NCBI GenBank assembly: GCA_035477615.1
Contig: DATIKJ010000031.1
Location: 1-37,308, forward strand
DNA from: UBA2277 sp035477615
GTDB taxonomy: Bacteria; Patescibacteriota; Microgenomatia; UBA1400; MFAQ01
Direction: 5' to 3'
DNA length: 37,308 nt
The notes under the pieces are model-generated. The model was not told the DNA's origin and ran no database searches. It was given only the letters and a program-made list of their open reading frames with translations. Below are positions 1-6,338 of the stretch, in pieces (within the stretch, counting starts at the first letter, position 1; the number at the start of each line of letters is the position of its first letter). The translations under genes and the position numbers were made by a program.

Positions 1-77
1 GATAGCCTATCATATAGCCAGTATAGCATGGCTAGTTTCGGTTATTTACTGGGTATATTAAGGAATCTCAATTATTT

Positions 78-86
78 TGATATAAT
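78..86 (+). promoter_or_regulatory. extended -10 promoter
   Basis: TGA followed by TATAAT (81-86) forms an extended -10 element. Transcription would begin near 93 and give a leader of about 37 nt that carries two purine-rich ribosome sites (115-120 and 122-127) before the ATG at 130. Confidence 0.6.
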
Positions 87-129
87 ATGGGATATTGACT
101 GCGTTCTTTAAATTGGAGGATAGGAGGAA

Positions 130-510
130 ATGTTGAAAAAAGTCTTGATCGTTTACGTGAGTCCACATATACAGTATCTTTGGAGTGGATATGGCCATGC
201 CTTTCGATGTGCGGGCTATGAGATTGCTGAAATCCCCTTTTTTTTGACAAATCACTCATCAGAAAATAATTCTGAGATACTTGTCAATTTACTAATAGGC
301 AGATCAAAAAATAAATTTGATCTGATGGTTGTGTTTGATGAGTACGAAGAGATCCTTAAATCAATTAAGAACTTAATACCCACCAAAGTTCCCGTCTTCT
401 ATGTGGACGTCTTTAGAGAAGTTAAGGAAGTTGAAGGCCTGACTTGGTTTGAAGGTCTAACCTTACCATCAGAAATTATCAAAGAGGCAAACAAAATACT
501 TCGAAGATGA
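130..510 (+). CDS. small orphan protein with Rossmann-like strands
   Basis: This is a 126-residue soluble protein that I do not recognise. It opens with a lysine and a hydrophobic strand (KKVLIVYVSP) and has further strand-like segments (FDLMVVFDEY near residue 65, VPVFYVDVF near 88), the pattern of half a Rossmann or receiver-like fold. No catalytic motif is evident. The start is supported by GGAGGA at 115-120 and AGGAGG at 122-127. The gene stands alone, with its own extended -10 promoter and an intrinsic terminator directly after the TGA stop. A similar layout recurs in the 124-aa gene at 1098 and the 97-aa gene at 22205. The 1098 protein has the same order of strands, so the two may be distant paralogues. 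Confidence 0.75.
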   Translation: MLKKVLIVYVSPHIQYLWSGYGHAFRCAGYEIAEIPFFLTNHSSENNSEILVNLLIGRSKNKFDLMVVFDEYEEILKSIKNLIPTKVPVFYVDVFREVKEVEGLTWFEGLTLPSEIIKEANKILRR

Positions 511-517
511 GAAATAG

Positions 518-540
518 CCCTGGTTTATACCAGGGTTTTT
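518..540 (+). terminator. intrinsic terminator
   Basis: A 7-bp stem (CCCTGGT / ACCAGGG, 4-nt loop) is followed by a T run. It sits directly behind the small gene that ends at 510 and faces the end of ruvC. Confidence 0.85.
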
Positions 541-542
541 TA

Positions 543-1016
543 TTATCTTGGATGATGAAAGATATAAGTTAAAGCAATAGCAATAGCGTCGGCGGCATCA
601 TCTGGTTTGGGAGTTTCTTTGAGATGTAGAATTTTGGTGACCATAAACTGAATTTGTTTCTTTTCAGCCTTACCATAGCCAGTAAGCGAGGACTTTACTT
701 GAAGTGGAGTGTATTGAAAAATGGGAAGTTTGGACTCCTCTCCTGCCAGGAGAATCACTCCTCTAGCGGCACCGACATCAAAGGCTGTTTTGACATTGGT
801 AGCAAAAAAGAGAGATTCAACGGCCAATATGTCTGGTTTGTGTTCTTTGATTAGTTTTTGAAGAAAAATGTTTATTTTTAAAAGCCTTTCAGGTAGTTCT
901 GATTTTATCTTTGTTTCAAAACAGCCATATTCCACAAGAGAATCAACCCCTTTTTTATGGTTGACTATGCCCCACCCAACCCTACCTGTGCCTGGATCTA
1001 TACCTAGTACCTTCAT
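543..1016 (-). CDS. ruvC: Holliday junction resolvase RuvC
   Basis: RuvC is a dimeric, metal-dependent endonuclease that cuts Holliday junctions symmetrically during recombinational repair, normally with RuvAB. The 157-residue length is usual. The four acidic active-site residues are in place: D7 in GIDPG, E67 in AVESLFF, and D140 and D143 in PDDAADAIAIA. The RNase H-like fold is complete. The gene is monocistronic here; ruvA and ruvB are not in the window. A TACAAT hexamer lies 7 nt upstream of the ATG with no Shine-Dalgarno site, so the mRNA is probably leaderless. Its 3' end faces the terminator at 518-540. Confidence 0.96.
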   Translation of the reverse strand: MKVLGIDPGTGRVGWGIVNHKKGVDSLVEYGCFETKIKSELPERLLKINIFLQKLIKEHKPDILAVESLFFATNVKTAFDVGAARGVILLAGEESKLPIFQYTPLQVKSSLTGYGKAEKKQIQFMVTKILHLKETPKPDDAADAIAIALTYIFHHPR

Positions 1017-1023
1017 ATATTGA

Positions 1024-1029
1024 ATTGTA
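1024..1029 (-). promoter_or_regulatory. -10 hexamer, probably leaderless ruvC
   Basis: TACAAT on the minus strand lies 7 nt before the ruvC ATG. Transcription would start at or next to the start codon. No clear -35 is visible. Confidence 0.5.
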
Positions 1030-1055
1030 CACAGTTTGACTCAATAGAATAGCTT

Positions 1056-1064
1056 TGATACACT
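1056..1064 (+). promoter_or_regulatory. extended -10 promoter
   Basis: TGA followed by TACACT (1059-1064) gives an extended -10. The predicted leader of about 27 nt contains GGAGG at 1087-1091. Confidence 0.5.
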
Positions 1065-1097
1065 ATGGCAAGCAATTTAAAATAATGGAGGTGTGTA

Positions 1098-1472
1098 TTG
1101 AAAGTATTATTTCTGGCCCCGTATATAAAAGAAACAAGAGTTCCTAGTGAACCCCCTCTCCCTATGCATGGTTTAACTCAAAGTTATATTGAAGAACTTC
1201 GCAAAAATGGTCACGAGGTGTGTCCTAGCTCAGATCCCAATAGTCTTGATGTATTGGGTAAAAAATTTGATTGTGTTGTGATTGTGGCTAGTAGTGATTG
1301 GCTTTGTGAAAAGATTGAGTTATTAAAACCTGATTTTCCTGTACTTTACTATTTTATAGGATTTAATAGTGATAGACCAATCTCTCAATACATCAAGCCA
1401 TTTTCAATATTTTCTGAAGACGACTTTTTATGGCCGTTTCAGTTTTTTCGTGATTTTAATTCTGCTTTTTAG
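1098..1472 (+). CDS. small orphan protein, TTG start
   Basis: This 124-residue protein is of unknown function. It starts with a Rossmann-type strand (KVLFLAPYI), has a helix EELRKNGHEV typical of nucleotide-binding or glycosyltransferase N-terminal halves, then strands FDCVVIVASS and FPVLYYFIGF. The start codon is TTG at 1098, chosen because GGAGG at 1087-1091 is spaced 6 nt from it. It ends in TAG followed at once by an intrinsic terminator. The strand order resembles the 126-aa gene at 130, which suggests but does not prove common origin. It contains no complete catalytic domain. Confidence 0.72.
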   Translation: MKVLFLAPYIKETRVPSEPPLPMHGLTQSYIEELRKNGHEVCPSSDPNSLDVLGKKFDCVVIVASSDWLCEKIELLKPDFPVLYYFIGFNSDRPISQYIKPFSIFSEDDFLWPFQFFRDFNSAF

Positions 1473-1481
1473 GTGAAACAC

Positions 1482-1506
1482 GCCCCGATATTAATCGGGG
1501 CTTTTT
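1482..1506 (+). terminator. intrinsic terminator
   Basis: An 8-bp GC-rich stem (GCCCCGAT / ATCGGGGC) with a 4-nt loop is followed by TTTTTA, ten bases after the stop of the upstream gene. Confidence 0.88.
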
Positions 1507-1562
1507 ATAGTCTTCTTTCATTTATGTCAGGTTCAATGGTAAAATATATGGCGTTGATGTTT

Positions 1563-1636
1563 GGGTCAGTAGCTCAGTCGGTTAGAGCACCTGCCTTTTA
1601 AGCAGGGTGTCCCGGGTTCGAGTCCCGGCTGACCCA
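1563..1636 (+). tRNA. tRNA-Lys(TTT)
   Basis: A full cloverleaf is visible: acceptor GGGTCAG/CTGACCC, D-arm with AGCTCAG and GGTTAGAGC, anticodon stem CCTGC/GCAGG with loop CTTTTAA (anticodon TTT), and T-arm GGTTCGAGTCC. The discriminator is A and no CCA is encoded. A TGG-extended -10 (TAAAAT, 1540-1545) lies upstream. A long hairpin and a structured repeat follow. Confidence 0.96.
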
Positions 1637-1638
1637 CT

Positions 1639-1675
1639 TTTTATTAAGTCTGCCCTTGTGGCAGAATTAATAAAA
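1639..1675 (+). other. long hairpin after tRNA-Lys
   Basis: A near-perfect hairpin pairs 1639-1654 with 1660-1675. It has one G/A mismatch and the loop CTTGT. It lacks a following T run, so it may be a processing or pausing signal rather than a classical terminator. The hairpin behind tRNA-Asp has the same loop sequence. Confidence 0.65.
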
Positions 1676-1688
1676 GTAGATTAATAGT

Positions 1689-1777
1689 GACTCGAACCTG
1701 ACGGAGGCAAGCTCGTAACGATCTTGCCGAGTCGCGGTCTGAGGCGATTCAGCAGAATCGACCGAAGACTTCGAGTC
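1689..1777 (+). ncRNA. tRNA-trailing structured element, copy 1
   Basis: This is an 89-nt element folding into three helices. P1 pairs GACTCGAA (1689-1696) with TTCGAGTC (1770-1777). P2 pairs GGCAAG (1706-1711) with CTTGCC (1723-1728). P3 pairs CGGT (1735-1738) with ACCG (1761-1764), then a 5' bulge, then CGATTC/GAATCG capped by AGCA (1745-1760). Bases 1694-1744 are identical to 23371-23421 behind tRNA-Thr. The differences between the two copies keep pairing: C-G to T-A and T-A to C-G in P3, and C-G to A-T in P1. The first 10 bases are antisense to the T-arm of tRNA-Lys. The family is not one I recognise. Confidence 0.6.
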
Positions 1778-1789
1778 CCATTTAATTTT

Positions 1790-1866
1790 GGCCCCGTCGT
1801 CTAGCGGCCTAGGACGTCAGGTTTTCATCCTGAATATCGCGGGTTCGATTCCCGCCGGGGTCACCA
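1790..1866 (+). tRNA. tRNA-Glu(TTC)
   Basis: The acceptor GGCCCCG/CGGGGTC, anticodon stem TCAGG/CCTGA with loop TTTTCAT (anticodon TTC) and T-arm GGTTCGATTCC form a full cloverleaf. The discriminator A is followed by an encoded CCA (1864-1866). The 3' half overlaps, on the opposite strand, the last codons of the serine recombinase gene, which marks it as the likely integration target of the downstream element. Confidence 0.95.
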
Positions 1867-3355
1867 AAGGAGATTTCTCCTCAGCAAAGTGCTGAATTAG
1901 ATTGAAGGATGGGGAAATCTCGTTGGTTCCAAATTCTCCATCCTTGTAAGTGACACCTTTGGGGAATATTGCGTATTGAAGTTTGATTCTTTTGTCGGTA
2001 TCCAACCTTTCCCAGAGCTTACCAACATCGGAAAGAAAACTTGCTGTGAAGTTTATAACTGTCTCCGCTTCGTGCTTGTCAATTTTGCTTTCCGAAAGTT
2101 CTAAATTAGAAGCCATTTCATCAATTTTTAATTTATCAAGCAATGGAATTGCTTCTTCATTAGTAATCAGCTCTTTGCTTGTAGATTTTATGATTGCTAA
2201 CCTTTCACTTTTTATTTCTTCAAGTCTGTTTCGGATAATATTTTCTTCGTGTTCTTGATTTCTAACTTTTGCATCAAATTTTTCAAGAAGAACCGCTCTC
2301 AAAAGTTTTTGTTGTATTTCTGAAAGGCTAAACATTTTTAAATGTAACCGAAAGTTTTCCTCCAATTTTTCTTTTCTTTCAATCACTCGACATTCGCATC
2401 CTTTTTCGGTGCAATGATAGTTTGCATACAAACCTCCGTTGCCTCGGTTGTAGCTACCTCTTAAAGGCTTAAAACAGCTTCCGCAACGTGTAAATACCTT
2501 AAGAGAGAAGTCGTTGCTTTTGCCAGTCCTGACATAATTTTTGGGTTTTCCGTAAAGAGCCACGTATGCCTTTTGCCATACACTTTCTTCAATTACGGCT
2601 TCGTGTGTACCCATTGTTTCTTGTTTCCAAGTACTAGCCTCCATCATTCCAAAATAGAACTTCTTTTTTATTATTTTATCTATCGTTTTTATAGTTGCTG
2701 GTCTCCCCCATAATTTTTCAAAACCCCATATATTTAGTTTGTTTGCTAACTGCTCTTTTGTGTAGATATTCTTTCCAGCTTCTTCGAATAGATTTATAAG
2801 AATTGGCTTGAAGGAGGCAAGTAATATTATTTTCTTCTTCCCATCCACAACAGTATGTTTATAGCCAATAGGTGCGCCCCATGGCCATCTTCCTGCTTCA
2901 AATGCAGCCATCATTCCACACTTAACTCTTTCTGATTTAACGTTGTTGTCTAATTCCGCCATCACGAGCATCATCCCTCTCATGGCTTTACCCATTGCAT
3001 TGTCTTCTGTGGGTTCTGTAACTGCCTGAACATTTATTCCTTGTTTTGCCAACATTGCAACGACACTCAATCCTTCGGCAACATTCCTTGACCAACGGTC
3101 AAATTTATATACAAGTACAGATGAAATATTGTTCTTTTTCGTTGTGCAATAAGTTAAAAGGGATTTCAGTTCTGGTCTTCCTGAGACTGTTTTGCCTGAC
3201 GCTCCTTCCTCTCGAAATACCTTAACTGTTGTTAGATTATTCCTATTTGCATACAATCGACATTCTTTCTCTTGAGAATCAAGGCTATAATTCTGAGTCT
3301 GTTCTTCAGTTGATACTCTCGTATATATGACTGCATTAAGCATTTCTTCCTTCAT
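1817..3355 (-). CDS. large serine recombinase (site-specific integrase)
   Basis: The 512-residue protein catalyses conservative site-specific DNA integration and excision through a phosphoserine intermediate. The resolvase domain spans about 7-150, with R13 and nucleophile S15 in YTRVSTEEQ and the YKFDRWSR motif at 83-90. A recombinase domain follows (about 155-265). A zinc ribbon has C291, C294, C315, C320 and C322. A coiled coil lies at about 340-430. The last 15 residues (TPAGIEPAIFRMKT) are encoded by the antisense of tRNA-Glu, so this tail is probably a by-product of integration. The ATG overlaps the upstream 53-codon gene by 20 nt, implying translational coupling. Confidence 0.93.
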   Translation of the reverse strand: MKEEMLNAVIYTRVSTEEQTQNYSLDSQEKECRLYANRNNLTTVKVFREEGASGKTVSGRPELKSLLTYCTTKKNNISSVLVYKFDRWSRNVAEGLSVVAMLAKQGINVQAVTEPTEDNAMGKAMRGMMLVMAELDNNVKSERVKCGMMAAFEAGRWPWGAPIGYKHTVVDGKKKIILLASFKPILINLFEEAGKNIYTKEQLANKLNIWGFEKLWGRPATIKTIDKIIKKKFYFGMMEASTWKQETMGTHEAVIEESVWQKAYVALYGKPKNYVRTGKSNDFSLKVFTRCGSCFKPLRGSYNRGNGGLYANYHCTEKGCECRVIERKEKLEENFRLHLKMFSLSEIQQKLLRAVLLEKFDAKVRNQEHEENIIRNRLEEIKSERLAIIKSTSKELITNEEAIPLLDKLKIDEMASNLELSESKIDKHEAETVINFTASFLSDVGKLWERLDTDKRIKLQYAIFPKGVTYKDGEFGTNEISPSFNLIQHFAEEKSPLVTPAGIEPAIFRMKT

Positions 3356-3497
3356 TGTATCTTCCTTTCTCTTCCTTATATAAAATCATCATCAGTTCAA
3401 CTAAAAACTCCACGAGATTTATTTCTTTTCCTACTTGATCGTCACTAAAATCATTAGCCAGAACACCCAATATTTTTCTAGCCTTTGAAATGGTCAT
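3336..3497 (-). CDS. 53-aa protein coupled to the recombinase
   Basis: This small gene encodes 53 residues (starts MTISKARKILGVLAND, ends RYNEGRNA). Its ATG overlaps the TAA of the upstream gene as TAATG, and its own stop lies inside the recombinase start region, so it sits in a tightly coupled operon. The central segment (INLVEFLVELMMILY) is a hydrophobic amphipathic helix. The function is unknown. A small accessory factor such as a directionality or regulatory protein is possible only from its position. Confidence 0.68.
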   Translation of the reverse strand: MTISKARKILGVLANDFSDDQVGKEINLVEFLVELMMILYKEEKGRYNEGRNA

Positions 3498-3757
3498 TAT
3501 TCTACAAACGCCTTGTAGGCGGACTCTAAATCCTCCTTATTTTGATAATATCCATCATTCCAACCACCGTCTGAATACGAGACCTTTAATAATGCATTAA
3601 ATTTGTTTGGAATTAGCTTCAGTCTTCTTGAAAATTTGTTCTTTGACTTTGTTTGCGTTCTCTTTATCACAACTCGTCTCTTTGAGTCGTATTTGTACAA
3701 GATAAGCGTAAAGCTCTTTGGTTTAACCTCTGACGTATTGTTCATATTCATTTTCAA
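3497..3757 (-). CDS. small basic protein of the element
   Basis: This protein of up to 86 residues has no recognised domain. It is rich in lysine and arginine in its first half (KRRVVIKRTQTKSKNK, then SRRLKLIP) and ends with a tract resembling a beta strand plus helix (KVSYSDGGWNDGYYQN). A basic DNA- or RNA-binding protein would fit the composition. The listed start is TTG at 3757; ATG codons at 3751 and 3745 are equally likely because all lie within the end of the upstream gene and AAGGGG lies 14 nt or more upstream. The stop overlaps the next start by one base. Confidence 0.62.
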   Translation of the reverse strand: MKMNMNNTSEVKPKSFTLILYKYDSKRRVVIKRTQTKSKNKFSRRLKLIPNKFNALLKVSYSDGGWNDGYYQNKEDLESAYKAFVE

Positions 3758-3947
3758 ATTGGTTCGATAACCCCTTAATCTTTTTTGTTAATTCAAGATA
3801 TGCGGAAAACAAGTCGTCGCCTTCTGATTCACTTAGAGTGTTCATAGGGTAACTTCGATTAAGAGTGGAAAAGGAAAAGGATATTTGTGAGATTGCCTGC
3901 AAATAATCTCTTATTCTTAATAGCTGTTGTGTTGCTTTCAATTTCAT
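3723..3947 (-). CDS. small helical protein of the element
   Basis: This is a 74-residue protein of unknown function. It is predicted largely helical (ATQQLLRIRDYLQAISQ, and ELTKKIKGLSNQFENEYEQY near the C-terminus). The reading frame is open to 3974, but the codons before 3947 lie in the terminator of the preceding gene, so I take the internal ATG at 3947. It overlaps the next gene by about 35 nt and is the first gene of the four-gene run that ends with the recombinase. Confidence 0.55.
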   Translation of the reverse strand: MKLKATQQLLRIRDYLQAISQISFSFSTLNRSYPMNTLSESEGDDLFSAYLELTKKIKGLSNQFENEYEQYVRG

Positions 3948-3956
3948 ATTTTTGCC

Positions 3957-3985
3957 AAAAAAAACAGACCCCAAAATTTGGAGTC
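3957..3985 (-). terminator. intrinsic terminator, minus strand
   Basis: Read on the minus strand, GACTCC pairs with GGGGTC (one G-U pair) around an A/T loop, followed by eight T residues soon after. The C-A mismatch on the other strand makes it specific for the minus strand. It ends the transcript of the 400-aa membrane protein. Confidence 0.75.
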
Positions 3986-4104
3986 CGCCATAAAGATTAA
4001 ACTTGTACGAATCTGTCTGTATTATATCAGATTCCTTGAAATATTTTTTCTATGTCAAAGCGTCGGAAAACTAAATCTTGTTATCTGCAAACAGCCTTTC
4101 ATTA

Positions 4105-5307
4105 TCAGTCACAGGGTGGTGTACCTGCAGGATACTGATAGTTATACTGCCCACCATAAACTGGGTGAGCATTATAGTATTCTTCCCATGTTGAATAACA
4201 TTTTTGAGTCGGTACTTGAATCGTATCTGTCAGAATAGTATGTGTTCCATAACTTATACAATTTTGAGTTTGTGTGGCGCCTCTATCACGGTAAGTCTGT
4301 TCACAGCTTTCTGCTGCAGATCCCTGAAACTTAACGTAGCAACCATTTACTAAACTATTTACCTCAGATCGCACTGCTGATTTGCAACTATCAATAACAG
4401 ATTGTGAAACTACCACAGCAGTTGGTGCAGTAGTTAATGATTTACTACTTTGTTGATTCCAATATTGATCCATTCTTGTCATACAATCTGCGTAGGTTAA
4501 TTTTCCAAAATCATATGAATAACCACCTCCAGAATATGAACATGAAATCTTTCCATCCCATGGTTGTATCGTTGGTCTTGCATAATTGTATTGATTTGAT
4601 GGTTTTCCACTAGCTTGATCTTGTCTGCACTTCTCTATCGAAGAATAAAAATACCATCCACTACCTACCTGACAACACACCGATTTATTACATTCACTCT
4701 TTTTTAAATATCTTGTACCTCCACCACAAGTATTACTTACAGTGCAGTTGACCATATAGTCCATTGGTTTCCCCCAAGATTCATTTAACTTCTTACACTC
4801 GGATTCACTTGTTTTAAATATCTTTCCGTCTGGCCCAACACATTCAAAAGAACCACCTACCGCATTTGCTGTTTCAATACTTTTCTTTGCTATTGTACTT
4901 TCCTTAATGACTTCTTGTGCCAGTGCAGGAATAGTTGTAGGACTGATTATGGCTGCCGTGGGTGTAACTTCTTGTTTTTCACTAACAAACAACTCGTTGA
5001 AATTTGCACTAACTAGGCCAACTCCCCCAACCACAAGTAACCCAATAATGATACCTACGACTTTCGGGGACCACACATCAAGCATTTTAAACAAAACCAT
5101 AAAACAAAATGAAAGTATACCTACAATAATATCTACAACAAATACAAATACACTGATGTTTTCTTCAAATTGATTCTCCGTTTTAATGTAACTCATTCCA
5201 ACAACTACAAGAATAGAAAAAACCCAAAGGAATAATGAGTATTTCGATAATTTGCCAAACTTCGTCTCATGCAACAAACTCAGCCACCGACCTTTCTTTT
5301 CTTTCAT
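4105..5307 (-). CDS. membrane-anchored cysteine-rich protein
   Basis: The 400-residue protein has three predicted membrane helices (about 24-41, 52-73 and 82-101), then a Pro/Thr linker near residues 115-130 and a long domain with 16 cysteines from about residue 153 to the penultimate residue. Cysteines are spaced in repeated blocks, such as C-x5-C-G-G-G near 190 and a CC pair near 210, suggesting several small disulphide-bonded modules outside the cell. Tyr, Gly and Gln are frequent near the C-terminus. I do not recognise the family. As cargo of the putative element it could act at the cell surface, for example in adhesion or contact with a host. It has its own terminator at 3957-3985. Confidence 0.75.
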   Translation of the reverse strand: MKEKKGRWLSLLHETKFGKLSKYSLFLWVFSILVVVGMSYIKTENQFEENISVFVFVVDIIVGILSFCFMVLFKMLDVWSPKVVGIIIGLLVVGGVGLVSANFNELFVSEKQEVTPTAAIISPTTIPALAQEVIKESTIAKKSIETANAVGGSFECVGPDGKIFKTSESECKKLNESWGKPMDYMVNCTVSNTCGGGTRYLKKSECNKSVCCQVGSGWYFYSSIEKCRQDQASGKPSNQYNYARPTIQPWDGKISCSYSGGGYSYDFGKLTYADCMTRMDQYWNQQSSKSLTTAPTAVVVSQSVIDSCKSAVRSEVNSLVNGCYVKFQGSAAESCEQTYRDRGATQTQNCISYGTHTILTDTIQVPTQKCYSTWEEYYNAHPVYGGQYNYQYPAGTPPCD

Positions 5308-5397
5308 CTAGTGATATTTTATACCTTAGGATATTCTATGTTTTTCAAAGCCCTAAAATGTTAAGTTTTGTTAACATATTTGAGGCTAATGTGTTTT

Positions 5398-5838
5398 CTA
5401 AACTATCGTGAAAGAACTTCCAAAATTGATATCTTTTGTTACATTCATCATTAATACATTTTGGAACTTATCAATAAATTTATCTTTTTCGACAGTTTTA
5501 ATCTCTAAAATTTTATCAATCTCTTTTATGTCTTTTTTTGATATCTCATCTTTTACATCTTTGAAACCCTTTGTATGATTAAGAAAATTAGACATAAAAT
5601 ATTCAATGAAAATTCCATTAATTTTATTTCTATTTGTTACATAGAGGGCAAATTCGTCATTAAAATACTTAAGCCTCGAACTTTTTGGTAATTCCTTCAC
5701 ACTATACGACAATGAATCAGACTCAGGATCATATCTAGAAACCCAATTTTCTCTTTTGACAACATCACTAAAATTAGCAGCAAAAAGCACTAATTCTTTT
5801 TTAAAATCTTGATTTGAAATTGATGGTTGAATATTCAT
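5398..5838 (-). CDS. unknown protein, partner of the BECR-like gene
   Basis: The 146-residue protein is AT-rich in sequence and has no recognised domain. It looks helical, with a charged helix near residues 95-120 (KGFKDVKDEISKKDIKEI). Its ATG abuts the stop of the upstream 113-aa gene (TAA directly followed by ATG), so the two are translated together. If the 113-aa protein is a toxin, this would be the candidate antitoxin or immunity protein. That role rests on position only. Confidence 0.6.
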   Translation of the reverse strand: MNIQPSISNQDFKKELVLFAANFSDVVKRENWVSRYDPESDSLSYSVKELPKSSRLKYFNDEFALYVTNRNKINGIFIEYFMSNFLNHTKGFKDVKDEISKKDIKEIDKILEIKTVEKDKFIDKFQNVLMMNVTKDINFGSSFTIV

Positions 5839-6180
5839 TTATCTAATTTGTTTTAAACCGCAATATTTTTGTTCTCTAATATAGTTTACTTCAAAAGCTG
5901 TAACAACTTCATAGGGGTTACCTTTTCGATATACAACAACTTTAGCATAACTGTAAGCTGAGCATCGTCTAAAATAACACCACTTGTTTTTTGGGTCATT
6001 GTAATCCTGCCATACTTCTACAGGATTAATAAGTGTTTCCTCAATTCTTTTTATGAATGACGTTTTTTGAAGTTCGGCATGAACTATTGCTTTTTGCCCT
6101 AATTTTTTCTCAGTAAACACTACTCGTTTTCCAGAAAAATCAATAGTGTCGATGATTAATTTCCTTTCATTTCTTGCCAT
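5839..6180 (-). CDS. candidate BECR-fold (RelE/Barnase-like) nuclease toxin
   Basis: The 113-residue protein shows the layout of small BECR-fold nucleases: an N-terminal helix around IVHAELQK with a histidine, then the segment IEETLINPVEVWQDYND, then paired strands WCYFRRC, AKVVVYRKG and EVVTAFEVNYI. The N-P-x-x-V-W-x-D element followed by beta strands ending in V-V-T-x-F resembles PBECR and DUF4258-type ribonucleases. The assignment is by eye and is not certain. It precedes a 146-aa gene with no spacing. A leading TATGAT lies 11 nt before the ATG. Confidence 0.5.
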   Translation of the reverse strand: MARNERKLIIDTIDFSGKRVVFTEKKLGQKAIVHAELQKTSFIKRIEETLINPVEVWQDYNDPKNKWCYFRRCSAYSYAKVVVYRKGNPYEVVTAFEVNYIREQKYCGLKQIR

Positions 6181-6338
6181 CAGTTCAGGTTATCATATCA
6201 CTTAACCAATATTCACTTTGTAATTTTTGCTCTCGTCAAGGAACATCACTCCGTCGATGGTATTTTCATTTCTACAGTTAGTTTTTATATTTCAATAAAC
6301 ATTGAACCACCTACGAGGTGAAATATCTCTCAATTCTT

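Noticed and set aside
1739..1769. Hammerhead-like CTGAGG..GAAG arrangement inside the structured element
   Set aside because: The order CTGA, helix, GAA recalls a hammerhead core, but CTGANGA and GAAA are not matched and there is no proper cleavage triplet with the needed helices. Twister, pistol, hatchet and HDV motifs are also absent.
5358..5377. ATGTTAA/TTAACAT hairpin in the 90-bp gap at 5308-5397
   Set aside because: It is a weak all-A/T stem with no T run; it may be chance in AT-rich DNA.
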